A stretch of 13,177 bases of DNA from Candidatus Methanovirga basalitermitum (lineage in GTDB: Archaea > Methanobacteriota > Methanobacteria > Methanobacteriales > Methanobacteriaceae): assembly GCA_031284445.1 (NCBI GenBank), contig JAISZW010000257.1:1-13177 (forward strand), read 5' to 3'. The translations under genes were made by a program, and so were the position numbers. The notes under the pieces were generated by a model. That model was not told the DNA's origin. It made no database searches and saw only the letters and a program-made list of their open reading frames with translations. The stretch's first letter is position 1, and every line of letters starts with the position of its first letter. Shown here piece by piece: positions 1-6,845 of the stretch.

Positions 1-111
1 ACAGCTTATCAGAATTATAGAAATGAAAAATAAATTGGAATTTCACTAAAGAAAATGCTGACGAAAAATTATCAAAATATTATGCTTAAAAAAATGGTAA
101 GAATTAAATTG
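1..111 (+). pseudogene. possible 3' remnant of an unrecognised gene
   Basis: Two overlapping plus-strand frames join into one plausible protein end. The first reads TAYQNYRNEK from base 1. A second frame, open just after it, reads NWNFTKENADEKLSKYYA and then stops near base 90. The charged, lysine-rich composition and the clean switch between frames suggest a frameshifted C-terminus of a gene that starts before the window. The family is not recognised. In a sequence this AT-rich, short open stretches also arise by chance, so support is weak. Confidence 0.25.
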
Positions 112-150
112 TCTTAACACTATCTCTATTCTCTTATAATTTTTAACTAA

Positions 151-180
151 AATCATGAAATTAAAAATCATGAAATTAAG
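151..180. repeat. 15-bp tandem direct repeat, two copies
   Basis: AATCATGAAATTAA occurs twice with a 15-bp period, between the gene remnant and the end of the endonuclease gene. No function is evident; it may be slippage in AT-rich spacer DNA. Confidence 0.6.
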
Positions 181-195
181 TCCTGAATCTACTAA

Positions 196-1320
196 TCATT
201 TCATTCTTATTTGTAAATTAAGTTTAAAATAGTAACCATCCTCATTATTAATTTTATATAAATCACCAGTTTTATATCTAGTAGTACTTCCAGTTTCAAA
301 TTTAGTATTTTGATAAAGATATTTATCCAATTGTTTTTTATTATAAAAAATATGGTGACACAAAATCATACCATCATTCTTAACAGTTAAAATTCCACCA
401 TTCACATCATACTCCTTATTCCATCTTTTAGTAGGTATCATACCAAATGTTGATGATCTAATAAGTTCAATTATGTTGGATTTATAAAACAAAAGTTTTT
501 CATCATCAGATAACTTTAAAGGATTTTTATCAACCAAATATTCAGTTAAAAGTTTAATATCCGATACCTTCTCGGTACTATAATAATATAGTAAAGCTTG
601 ACTTAGAATATAAGGTAAGCTACTATCAATTAGCTTTAAATTTTTTGAGAATTGTTCATTTTCTATTCCATGAAAAGACAAACTATAATTTTTCACATTA
701 ATTTTCTCTAAAATCTTTAAAATACGAAGCTTAAGCCATTTCTTATCAGTTTTTTTATTAATTCTCATCAATTCATCAAATTCATATTCTTCAATCCCAT
801 CAATTTTATAAATAAAATTAGTAGCATTTGAAGCATTTAGAATTGAAGGTTTACTTCCTATTTCCGACTTGATACTGAAAGTATATTCTTTAGACAAAAA
901 TGTTTTTAAATCTTGAATCTCCATAGTTAAATCAGATTTATTTTTATTCGGTGCTTTGAATTTCAAAAAACCTAATGCTCTTAAAAAATTCTCTATTATA
1001 GGGACAGTAAACGAACTCCCCTTACCTTCTTTTATTTCTGTAAATGATTTCTCACTAACCTCAAGAAAATCAAGAAATTTAACAGTCTTTTGAATTCTAC
1101 CTTCCAAGTCCACTACTTCTATTAATTCCTGATCATCATAAACAAAAAAAATCTTTTCATGTTCAATTTTTAATATCTTTAGAATAGGATAAAATTCATC
1201 TTCTATTTTATTTAAATTTTCATCAGAAGCATAAACTTTACCATCGCCTAATAACTTTATAAGTGTATAAGCTTCACTCCACTCCCCTTTATTATATTTC
1301 CATATATCTTCAGTTTTCAT
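196..1320 (-). CDS. HpaII-like type II restriction endonuclease
   Basis: This 374-aa protein is probably the nuclease partner of the adjacent C5-cytosine methyltransferase. It would cut unmethylated copies of the site that the methylase protects. Residues 10-38 (NKGEWSEAYTLIKLL...DENLNKIE) and 149-169 (SIKSEIGSKPSILNASNATNF) match what I remember of the HpaII endonuclease family (site CCGG). Length is also close to R.HpaII (about 358 aa). D130, E134 and the S149-I-K151 segment are candidates for a PD-(D/E)xK-type centre; this is inference. The start overlaps the methylase stop (cATGaaaacTGA), with a GAGGGT ribosome site inside the methylase end, so the two are translationally coupled. The frame is intact. 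The family call is from memory, and the exact recognition site is not proven. Confidence 0.75.
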   Translation of the reverse strand: MKTEDIWKYNKGEWSEAYTLIKLLGDGKVYASDENLNKIEDEFYPILKILKIEHEKIFFVYDDQELIEVVDLEGRIQKTVKFLDFLEVSEKSFTEIKEGKGSSFTVPIIENFLRALGFLKFKAPNKNKSDLTMEIQDLKTFLSKEYTFSIKSEIGSKPSILNASNATNFIYKIDGIEEYEFDELMRINKKTDKKWLKLRILKILEKINVKNYSLSFHGIENEQFSKNLKLIDSSLPYILSQALLYYYSTEKVSDIKLLTEYLVDKNPLKLSDDEKLLFYKSNIIELIRSSTFGMIPTKRWNKEYDVNGGILTVKNDGMILCHHIFYNKKQLDKYLYQNTKFETGSTTRYKTGDLYKINNEDGYYFKLNLQIRMK

Positions 1321-2455
1321 GGTTACCCTCTAATTGATCCAATGTTCCAATGATTTTGTTTGCTATTTCTTCCACTACTGGAATAGCCACAGAATTTCCA
1401 AGTTGTTTATATTGTTGTGTATTGCTTACGTCTTTAGGAAAAGAAAATTTATCTCTATCTTCCCCCATAAAAGCATAACCTATGAATCCTTGAAGTTTAC
1501 CCCATTCATTAGGCTTCATTAATCTTATCCCTTCATTGTTAATAGGTGTCTTTTTATTTTTTATAACTATTCCACCAATATCTTCTTGAGGGTCATGAAT
1601 TAAATTTCTCTCTTTTCCAGACCCTCCAGTTGCTAATAATGCATTAGAAATAGGTTCCTTAATTTCAGGTTTATTAACTACCATATAACCAAATCCATTT
1701 CCTTTAGATTCTTGAGAAGTTTTATGTTTTTTCAATGTTTCAAGATAACCTTCAGATAAATAATACTTTAAATCTGCTTTTAACTCTAAAACATCCTTTA
1801 AACTATTGTATATAGGTGGTTTTTCTCTTTTTTGAGGAAGTCTATTAAAACATATTTTATCCAATTTTGACCCATATTTTTCTCTATTAAACCCTACAAG
1901 ATAAATGCGAGGTCTGTTTTGTGGCAATCCAAAATTCCGAGCATTTAATACAATATTTTCTCTGTTAAATAGAAAAAAATCAGATTTCTCATTACCATAA
2001 AGATCTTTTTGTTTTTCTATTCCTATAACATGATAATGTAACTTATTTATTAAGGTATCTAAAATTATCTTAAATGTTTCCCCTTTTTTGTGATTTATCA
2101 ATCCTTCAACATTCTCTAATAAAAAAGATTTTGGTCTTGTAGATTTTATGATTTCAGCGATATGAAAAAATATAGTTCCTCTTAATTTATCTTCAAATCC
2201 TTCTTTTTTACCAACAGCACTAAATGCCTGACAAGGAAAACCAGCCAATAAAATATCATAATTAACATTTCTTACTAAATCTTTAAAGTCATCCGTGGTG
2301 ATGTCATTCATTGGATTTTCATTGTATAAATGTTGATATGTCTTACAAGCATATTTATCATTTTCAGCAGATAAAACATTAATAACCTTTCCAGTAAGTT
2401 CAAAACCTCGTCTTATGCCACCAATACCAGCACAAATATCAATTGTTCTATACAT
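1310..2455 (-). CDS. DNA (cytosine-5-)-methyltransferase of a type II restriction-modification system
   Basis: The 381-aa enzyme transfers a methyl group from S-adenosylmethionine to C5 of a cytosine in its target site. All core motifs are present in order: motif I DICAGIGGIRRGFE (6-19), motif IV GFPCQAFSAVG with catalytic C75, motif VI ENV (114-116), motif VIII QNRPRIYLVGF (179-189), motif IX RLMKPNEWGKLQGF (about 312-325) and motif X GNSVAIPVVEEI (about 353-364). The target-recognition region lies between VIII and IX and includes GSGKERNLIHDPQEDIGG. It is first in a two-gene operon and overlaps the endonuclease by 11 bp. A GTGAT ribosome site lies 5 bases before ATG, and a TATA-like box (2499-2508) lies about 45 bases upstream. 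No defect is seen. The site is inferred as CCGG only from the partner enzyme. Confidence 0.95.
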   Translation of the reverse strand: MYRTIDICAGIGGIRRGFELTGKVINVLSAENDKYACKTYQHLYNENPMNDITTDDFKDLVRNVNYDILLAGFPCQAFSAVGKKEGFEDKLRGTIFFHIAEIIKSTRPKSFLLENVEGLINHKKGETFKIILDTLINKLHYHVIGIEKQKDLYGNEKSDFFLFNRENIVLNARNFGLPQNRPRIYLVGFNREKYGSKLDKICFNRLPQKREKPPIYNSLKDVLELKADLKYYLSEGYLETLKKHKTSQESKGNGFGYMVVNKPEIKEPISNALLATGGSGKERNLIHDPQEDIGGIVIKNKKTPINNEGIRLMKPNEWGKLQGFIGYAFMGEDRDKFSFPKDVSNTQQYKQLGNSVAIPVVEEIANKIIGTLDQLEGNHEN

Positions 2456-2460
2456 AGTTC

Positions 2461-2465
2461 ATCAC
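2461..2465 (-). promoter_or_regulatory. ribosome-binding site of the methyltransferase gene
   Basis: GTGAT on the minus strand, 5 bases before the ATG at 2455, is complementary to the archaeal 16S 3' end (ATCAC). It supports this start. Confidence 0.55.
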
Positions 2466-2498
2466 TCATATTACATTTGACATCATATCCAAACAAGT

Positions 2499-2508
2499 AA
2501 TATAAAAA
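2499..2508 (-). promoter_or_regulatory. putative TATA box of the restriction-modification operon
   Basis: The minus strand reads TTTTTATATT. At the usual archaeal spacing of about 25 bases, transcription would start near 2478 and leave a short leader of about 20 bases that includes the ribosome site. Confidence 0.4.
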
Positions 2509-2528
2509 AAGAAATAATCATTTTAAAA

Positions 2529-2646
2529 TCAAATTGCTGTTTCTCCATTTTCTCCTGTTCTAGCTCTAATAACTTGTTCGACTGAAGGTACATAATATAT
2601 TTCCATCTCCAACTTATATATTTTGTGGTCTGATGAGCCTGTAAAA
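2529..2646 (-). pseudogene. 3' end fragment of an unrecognised gene
   Basis: A minus-strand frame is open from the inner edge of the half inverted-repeat element (2647) to a TGA at 2529. It encodes TGSSDHKIYKLEMEIYYV followed by PSVEQVIRARTGENGETAI. The composition is protein-like rather than random AT-rich translation, and an in-frame stop lies inside the element, so the gene appears to have been cut there. An internal ATG at 2606 would give a 25-aa peptide. I do not recognise the family. Confidence 0.45.
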
Positions 2647-2670
2647 AACTCTACACTTTTTTACACCCTC
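2647..2670 (-). mobile_element. solo end of the fold-back (MITE-like) element, inverted orientation
   Basis: Twenty-four bases match the left arm of the 99-bp element at 9031 in reverse complement (AACTCTACAC...TTACACCCTC, one mismatch). The centre and other arm are missing. A truncated minus-strand gene lies on one side and a truncated rpn gene on the other, so this end probably marks a deletion or recombination junction. Confidence 0.75.
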
Positions 2671-2987
2671 TATTCCGACTACCTAACAAACTACCTAACA
2701 ACATACAACATAAATATTCCAGCATTTAGAAAGATGAAAAAAGATTTAAACAATCCATTGCACAGATGGATAATATTCTTTGATAATAAAAGTTCTGATG
2801 AACTTATAAACGAGGTGATTGAAATGGATGAAGATATAAAATTAGCAGATAAAAAATTCAATGAACTACTTTCAGATGAAAGCATTCCACGACTATCAGA
2901 AGACAAGTAGCAAAAATGGAATTAGAAGGTGAATTATCACACAGCAAAGAAGAAGGTAAGATGGAAGGTATAAAAGAGGATGATTAA
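2671..2987 (+). pseudogene. 3' fragment of an Rpn/PD-(D/E)XK nuclease family gene
   Basis: The plus strand encodes DLNNPLHRWIIFFDNK, then SSDELINEVIEMDEDIKLADKKF and NELLSDESI. This is the C-terminal region typical of Rpn-type (recombination-promoting nuclease / putative transposase) proteins, where a D-P-L-H-R-W motif is followed by a helical region. The N-terminal nuclease core is missing, because the sequence starts at the half inverted-repeat element. A TAG at 2908-2910 ends this frame. The characteristic charged tail (RQVAKMELEGELSHSKEEGK...IKEDD) continues in another frame to a stop at 2985-2987, so there is also a frameshift near 2895-2908. An open frame from an ATG at 2623 runs through the element end, but that start is artificial. 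The remnant is non-functional. Confidence 0.75.
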
Positions 2988-3224
2988 AGGATATAAAAGT
3001 TTTCATGAAGATTTGTGAACAACACATATAGATCCACATCGATTCATTATACACATAATAAAATTTAAATTATTTTATTAATTTTATAAACGAACATAAT
3101 TTTTTAATTTTTAAATTAAATAATTTATAATCTTTTATTCATTGTAATATTAGATTTAAAACGAGAATCAATTTTTGATTAAAGTAATTGTGCAACAGCC
3201 TCTAAAAATATATCTTTTAGATTT
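2988..3224. other. AT-rich spacer with no recognisable gene
   Basis: This stretch is mostly A/T runs without a supported coding frame. The only striking string is TTGTGCAACAGCCTC near 3188-3203, which resembles terminal inverted repeats of some insertion sequences. No matching partner end was found, so it is not called separately. Confidence 0.4.
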
Positions 3225-3329
3225 TTTAAATACATTTTTTTGTGTGTTTGGATTTTTCATGATAGAGACACCATGATACTTATAAATAAATTGAAAATTT
3301 AGAAGAATTCCACAAAAAGTTACCCCTCG
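3225..3329 (+). mobile_element. degenerate copy of the fold-back (MITE-like) element
   Basis: The right half (about 3281-3329) aligns well with the 99-bp element: TATAAATAAATTGAAAATTT, then AATTCCACAAAAAGTTACCCCTCG. The centre of its inner palindrome is at 3282/3283. The left arm is hard to align and contains extra sequence (GATAGAGACACCATGAT). It is an old copy, and its left boundary is uncertain by about 10 bases. Confidence 0.6.
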
Positions 3330-3510
3330 AGTGACGGAAAAGTATTTATATGATTAGAAGTTATATTATGATTACCTGATTTATTTTATATTGTAGTAAT
3401 CGACAGAATCTTTAATAATAATAAAATTTTATTACAGTATTATACAGACGATGAATTTATTAATCGAAGAATATGTAAAAAAATTCCACTCAGAAAAGTT
3501 AAGTTGAGTA

Positions 3511-3520
3511 CTATATATAA
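3511..3520 (+). promoter_or_regulatory. putative TATA box of the PRC-barrel gene
   Basis: CTATATATAA at this position would place transcription start near 3540, a short distance before the gene. No other strong promoter candidate is seen nearby. Confidence 0.5.
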
Positions 3521-3568
3521 AAATAAAGTTATATAATTAAACTATAACAAAATATGGAATTGGTGAAT

Positions 3569-3898
3569 ATGGTAGAAGTTTCAAATCTTTATAACTTAGA
3601 TATATATACAATTGAAGGATTGTATGTAGGAAAAATTGCAGATGTTGTTCTTAACATAAAACTTGGAACGATCTCAAAACTTAAGGTAAGAACTTATGAT
3701 GCTGGAGAAAAAAAAGATGTTGGACTTATGGATATGATTAAAACAAATTTCCAACTTGTACCTGATGAAAATCATATTAAAACATATAGTAACGAATTAT
3801 TTGATATAAATTATGATAAAGTTAGAGCAATTGGAGATATAATGTTAATAGATCCAAAAGATTTGACAAGTACATCACCAACTCACTCCTCAAGTTAA
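3569..3898 (+). CDS. PRC-barrel domain protein
   Basis: A small soluble protein (109 aa from this start) with the PRC-barrel fold. The N-terminal half, EVSNLYNLDIYTIEGLYVGK followed by IADVVLNIKLGTISKLKVR, is the typical PRC-barrel strand pattern. The C-terminal half ends DKVRAIGDIMLIDPKDL, a pattern I associate with methanogen PRC-barrel proteins. Such proteins are often RNA- or ribosome-linked in other families (RimM shares the fold), but the role in methanogens is unknown. Two starts are possible: ATG at 3554 (MELVNMVEV, no ribosome site) or ATG at 3569 (MVEV). I prefer the second because GGTGA lies just upstream and the domain starts there. It is probably a single-gene unit between two inverted-repeat elements. 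Confidence 0.85.
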   Translation: MVEVSNLYNLDIYTIEGLYVGKIADVVLNIKLGTISKLKVRTYDAGEKKDVGLMDMIKTNFQLVPDENHIKTYSNELFDINYDKVRAIGDIMLIDPKDLTSTSPTHSSS

Positions 3899-3922
3899 TA
3901 ATCAAACATTAACTCCTGAATA

Positions 3923-4018
3923 GAGAGTGTAAAAAAGTGTGGAGTTATTGGAAGAGTTTACTTTTATTTATAAATAGACTTAAAAATTTTATAAGAACTC
4001 CACAAAAATTTGCACCTC
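3923..4018 (+). mobile_element. diverged full-length copy of the fold-back (MITE-like) element (96 bp)
   Basis: It aligns end to end with the 99-bp copies: left arm GAGAGTGTAAAAAAGTGTGG, inner TTTATTTATAAATAGA centred at 3970/3971, right arm AACTCCACAAAAATTTGCAC then CTC. Point changes and small deletions mark it as older than the pair near 9-10 kb. TGAATA occurs at 3917-3922 and again at 4021-4026, a possible imperfect target duplication. It lies 25 bp after the PRC-barrel stop and could also act as a strong hairpin at the transcript end. Confidence 0.85.
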
Positions 4019-4290
4019 TATGAATACAAGATTTATAAATAATAAATTTTAATTATCTATATTTTAAGCTATACTCTTTCAGTTAATTGAGGATATAAAG
4101 TCAAAAGAAGATCACCTATTATTAATTTATATATTCAATTATATGGTATCTGTCTAACATCTTTTATTTAGTTAATATCTTATTTTAAATATATAAATTA
4201 TCTTTTTTTAAGCCTGTGCTACTATAAAACATTAGGTTTTTTTTAAACAGAAATTCCTGTCTAAGATAGGAGTACCAATTTAGTGGTTAT
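4019..4290 (+). promoter_or_regulatory. intergenic promoter region of the nadX-thg1 cluster
   Basis: No coding frame is supported here. Two TATA-like strings occur on the plus strand, ATATATAAA (about 4189-4197) and ACTATAAAAC (4220-4229). The second would give a leader of roughly 40 bases. A T-run at 4237-4244 and a weak hairpin (CCTGTCTAAGATAGG, 4256-4270) lie between it and the gene; I give no regulatory meaning to them. Confidence 0.35.
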
Positions 4291-5052
4291 ATGATAGTGG
4301 GAATACTTGGATGCGGAACAATAGCTAATGTTCTTATTCATAAAATTGAAAATAAAAAGGAAATAAAGGTTAAATATTTTTATGATAGAGATGTTGAGAA
4401 AGCTGAAAACTTAGCAAGAACACATGATGGAACTGCTATTTTAGATTTTCATGATATGATTGATAAAGTTGATTTAGTCTTGGAATCAGCATCTCAATCG
4501 TCTGTCAAAGAACTTATTCTAGATGTTCTTAAAAAAGGTAAAGATGTTATTATAATGAGTGTTGGTGCATTACTAAATAAAGATTTATGGAATGAAATGA
4601 AATCTGTTTCAAAAAAAACAGGTGCTAAAATCCATATTCCAAGTGGTGCAATAGCTGGATTAGATGCAATAAAAGCTGGTTCTGTGGGAGAAATAAGAAA
4701 AGTTTTATTGACTACGAAAAAGTCACCAAGTTCATTAGGCATGAGTATAGATAAAGAAGAAATTTTGTTCTATGGTAAAGCAAGTGAAGCAGTTAAAATA
4801 TTTCCCTTAAATATTAATGTTGCAGCTACATTGAGTATAGCATCCAACTTAGATATTGATGTTAAAATTCTTGTTGACCCTAAGGTTGATAGGAATATTC
4901 ATCAAATATTTGTAGAAGGAGATTTTGGTAAATTCATAACTGAAACTGAAAATTTACCCTCCAAATCAAATCCTAAAACAAGTATTCTTGCTGCTTACTC
5001 TGCAATTCAGCTATTAAATAGTCTTACTGAATCTTTTAACTTAGGAGCATGA
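4291..5052 (+). CDS. nadX: L-aspartate dehydrogenase
   Basis: The 253-aa enzyme oxidises L-aspartate to iminoaspartate with NAD(P). In many archaea this feeds quinolinate and NAD synthesis in place of aspartate oxidase. The N-terminus is a Rossmann fold with GILGCGTIA (GxGxxA at residues 7-12). The central signature IHIPSGAIAGLDAI (about 114-127), the PLNINVAATLSIA segment and the C-terminal NPKTSILAAYSA segment are characteristic of the AspDH family, and length is normal. It is the first gene of a three-gene cluster, 28 bp before thg1. The ribosome site is weak (GTGGTT directly before ATG; AGGAG lies 18 bases upstream), but an in-frame TAG at 4267 leaves no earlier start. Confidence 0.9.
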   Translation: MIVGILGCGTIANVLIHKIENKKEIKVKYFYDRDVEKAENLARTHDGTAILDFHDMIDKVDLVLESASQSSVKELILDVLKKGKDVIIMSVGALLNKDLWNEMKSVSKKTGAKIHIPSGAIAGLDAIKAGSVGEIRKVLLTTKKSPSSLGMSIDKEEILFYGKASEAVKIFPLNINVAATLSIASNLDIDVKILVDPKVDRNIHQIFVEGDFGKFITETENLPSKSNPKTSILAAYSAIQLLNSLTESFNLGA

Positions 5053-5080
5053 TTAGTTAATTTAAAACTCAAACAATATT

Positions 5081-5815
5081 ATGATTGATTTTATGAAAGA
5101 ACATGAGATTTATTCTGATATTAAGGTCCCATTAAGCTCAGACTTGATTTTAAGATTAGATGGTAGAAATTTTCATAGTCTAAGTAAAAAATTAAATTTA
5201 AAAACACCATTTGATCGTGAATTTACAATGATGATGGTTAAAGCATGCTTAAATATTTTTAAAGAGTTTTCACCATCTTTTGTCTACACCTTCTCAGATG
5301 AAGTTAACATTCTTTTTAATAGTATCCCTTTTTCTGGAAGATTAGAGAAATTAAATTCTGTTTTTTCAAGTTTAGTTTCAAGTTCATTAACTTTAAGTAT
5401 AGAACAATACAGGAAAGATTTTGATAAGACTTATGATGGATTCATGTGGCAATTTAAAGATAGTGATGATTTATTTCCAATAGCTTTTGATTCACGAGTT
5501 ATTTTAGTCTCTAACGATGGAGTTTTTAATTATTTTAAATGGAGACAAGACGAAGCATATAGAAACTGTATAAATAGCTATGGTTACTGGGCTTTAAAAG
5601 AAGATTGTGACAATGACGAGCTTAAAAAAAAGTCACACGGTTTTAAATCATCTGATATTCATGAATATTTATTTAAAAATAAAGGGATTAATTTAGGAAA
5701 ATTACCTAATTGGCAAAGAAGAGGAATTGCTATTTACAAGAAAGACAAAATAAATATATCTTTTGATGAACAGTTACCTAAGTTTAATAAAGACTTCTTT
5801 AATAGAATTTTATAA
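5081..5815 (+). CDS. thg1: tRNA(His) guanylyltransferase (archaeal Thg1-like)
   Basis: This 244-aa enzyme adds or repairs the 5' guanine (G-1) of tRNA(His) by 3'-to-5' nucleotide addition. The polymerase-like palm motif LRLDGRNFHSLSKK (24-37) carries the first metal-binding aspartate, D27. FSDEVNILF (71-79) carries D73 and E74. Length matches archaeal members. An alternative start is the ATG at 5093 (MKEHEIYSD), where homologues often begin. Neither start has a clear ribosome site, so the first four residues are uncertain. It sits between nadX and the nucleotidyltransferase gene with gaps of 28 and 18 bp and is probably co-transcribed with them. The grouping has no obvious shared pathway. Confidence 0.93.
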   Translation: MIDFMKEHEIYSDIKVPLSSDLILRLDGRNFHSLSKKLNLKTPFDREFTMMMVKACLNIFKEFSPSFVYTFSDEVNILFNSIPFSGRLEKLNSVFSSLVSSSLTLSIEQYRKDFDKTYDGFMWQFKDSDDLFPIAFDSRVILVSNDGVFNYFKWRQDEAYRNCINSYGYWALKEDCDNDELKKKSHGFKSSDIHEYLFKNKGINLGKLPNWQRRGIAIYKKDKINISFDEQLPKFNKDFFNRIL

Positions 5816-5820
5816 TATAA

Positions 5821-5826
5821 GAGGGT
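5821..5826 (+). promoter_or_regulatory. ribosome-binding site of the nucleotidyltransferase gene
   Basis: GAGGGT, seven bases before the ATG, is the clearest ribosome site in the cluster. It suggests independent translation of the third gene. Confidence 0.65.
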
Positions 5827-5833
5827 TAAAATT

Positions 5834-6835
5834 ATGGATGAAACTGTTGGAATGATTTTATGCGGTGGATTTGGAAAAAGATTAAGACCCGTTACTGAAA
5901 AAATCCCTAAACCACTTGTTGAAATTAAAGAGAATTATACAATTTTAGATAAGCAGCTATTTGATTTTAAAAATGCTGGTGTTAATGAAGTTTATCTTTT
6001 AGCTGGTTTTTTGCATGAAAAAATTGAAGAAAGGTTTGGTAATGAATTCAAAGGCATTGAATTACATTATGTTATTGAAAATGAGCCATTAGGAACTCTT
6101 AATGCAATTAGATTAGGTATGGAGAACATTAATGATAAGCAATGCATTATAAGAAATGGAGACATTGTCACAGACATAAACCTATCAAAAATGATAAAAG
6201 AAGGAGAAAACTCTGACTATCCTTTTTCAATTTTTATCACTCAAATGCAATCCCCTTATGGTATTGTTGAGATAACTGGAGATAAATTAAGTTCATTTAA
6301 AGAAAAACCCTTGTTGAATTACTACATCAATGGTGGTGTGTATTTTTCTAAAGAACCTCTTGATTTCGGTGAATTTAAAACTGGAGATATTGAAAAGACA
6401 ATTTTTCCAGTGATGGCTAAAGAAAATAAAATAGGTTACTATAAAGAAGATGGTTTGTTTTGGATGGCAATTGATACAAACAAAGAATTGGAAGCTATTA
6501 AAAAAGAATATAGTAATAAGACAGACAAACCATGGGGCTATGAAAAATTATTAATTGCAACTGACAAATATCTCACAAAGGAGCTTTTCATTAAAGAAAA
6601 TTATCAAACATCCTTCCATTACCATAAAAAAAAAGATGAAACAATGTACATTCTAAAGGGTGCAGGTTACATAGAATTTGAAGATAGAAAGGAGTACTTT
6701 GATAAAAATGATATCATAACAATTGAACCTTATCAGAAACATACTATAGTTGCCAGAGAAAATACAATTTTACATGAAATATCCACTCCTTATCTTAATG
6801 ATACAACAAGAGTTAAAGACTACTACACAAGATAA
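5834..6835 (+). CDS. sugar nucleotidyltransferase fused to a cupin (mannose-1-P guanylyltransferase/isomerase-like)
   Basis: This 333-aa protein has two domains. Residues 5-225 form a nucleotidyltransferase: GMILCGGFGKRLRP (6-19) is the nucleotide/Mg signature, followed by KIPKPLVEI, ENEPLGTLNAI and RNGDIVTD. After a KPWGYEKLL linker (about 233-241) comes a cupin with H262-x-H264 and a downstream acidic residue (SFHYHKKKDETMYIL), which would bind a metal. The order resembles bifunctional mannose-1-phosphate guanylyltransferase/mannose-6-phosphate isomerase but is shorter than the usual 450+ aa enzymes. It probably makes an activated sugar for surface glycans; the nucleotide and sugar cannot be read from sequence. 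GAGGGT (5821-5826) is a good ribosome site. It is the last gene of the cluster, 10 bp from the convergent secreted-protein gene. Confidence 0.85.
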   Translation: MDETVGMILCGGFGKRLRPVTEKIPKPLVEIKENYTILDKQLFDFKNAGVNEVYLLAGFLHEKIEERFGNEFKGIELHYVIENEPLGTLNAIRLGMENINDKQCIIRNGDIVTDINLSKMIKEGENSDYPFSIFITQMQSPYGIVEITGDKLSSFKEKPLLNYYINGGVYFSKEPLDFGEFKTGDIEKTIFPVMAKENKIGYYKEDGLFWMAIDTNKELEAIKKEYSNKTDKPWGYEKLLIATDKYLTKELFIKENYQTSFHYHKKKDETMYILKGAGYIEFEDRKEYFDKNDIITIEPYQKHTIVARENTILHEISTPYLNDTTRVKDYYTR

Positions 6836-6845
6836 AGAGTTAAAA

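Noticed and set aside
1334..1522. 62-codon plus-strand frame inside the methyltransferase gene
   Set aside because: It lies antisense to conserved motifs IX and X and has no ribosome site or recognisable product.
3188..3203. TTGTGCAACAGCCTC as an insertion-sequence end
   Set aside because: It resembles known terminal repeats, but there is no partner end or transposase in reach.
3360..3540. Open frame without a start codon, and an 18-codon ATG frame at 3450-3506, before the PRC-barrel gene
   Set aside because: Low-complexity composition, no ribosome site, and overlap with the likely TATA box of the next gene. Probably chance.
4019..4290. Riboswitch or small RNA upstream of nadX
   Set aside because: Only a T-run and one weak short hairpin are seen. 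There is no conserved core that I recognise.
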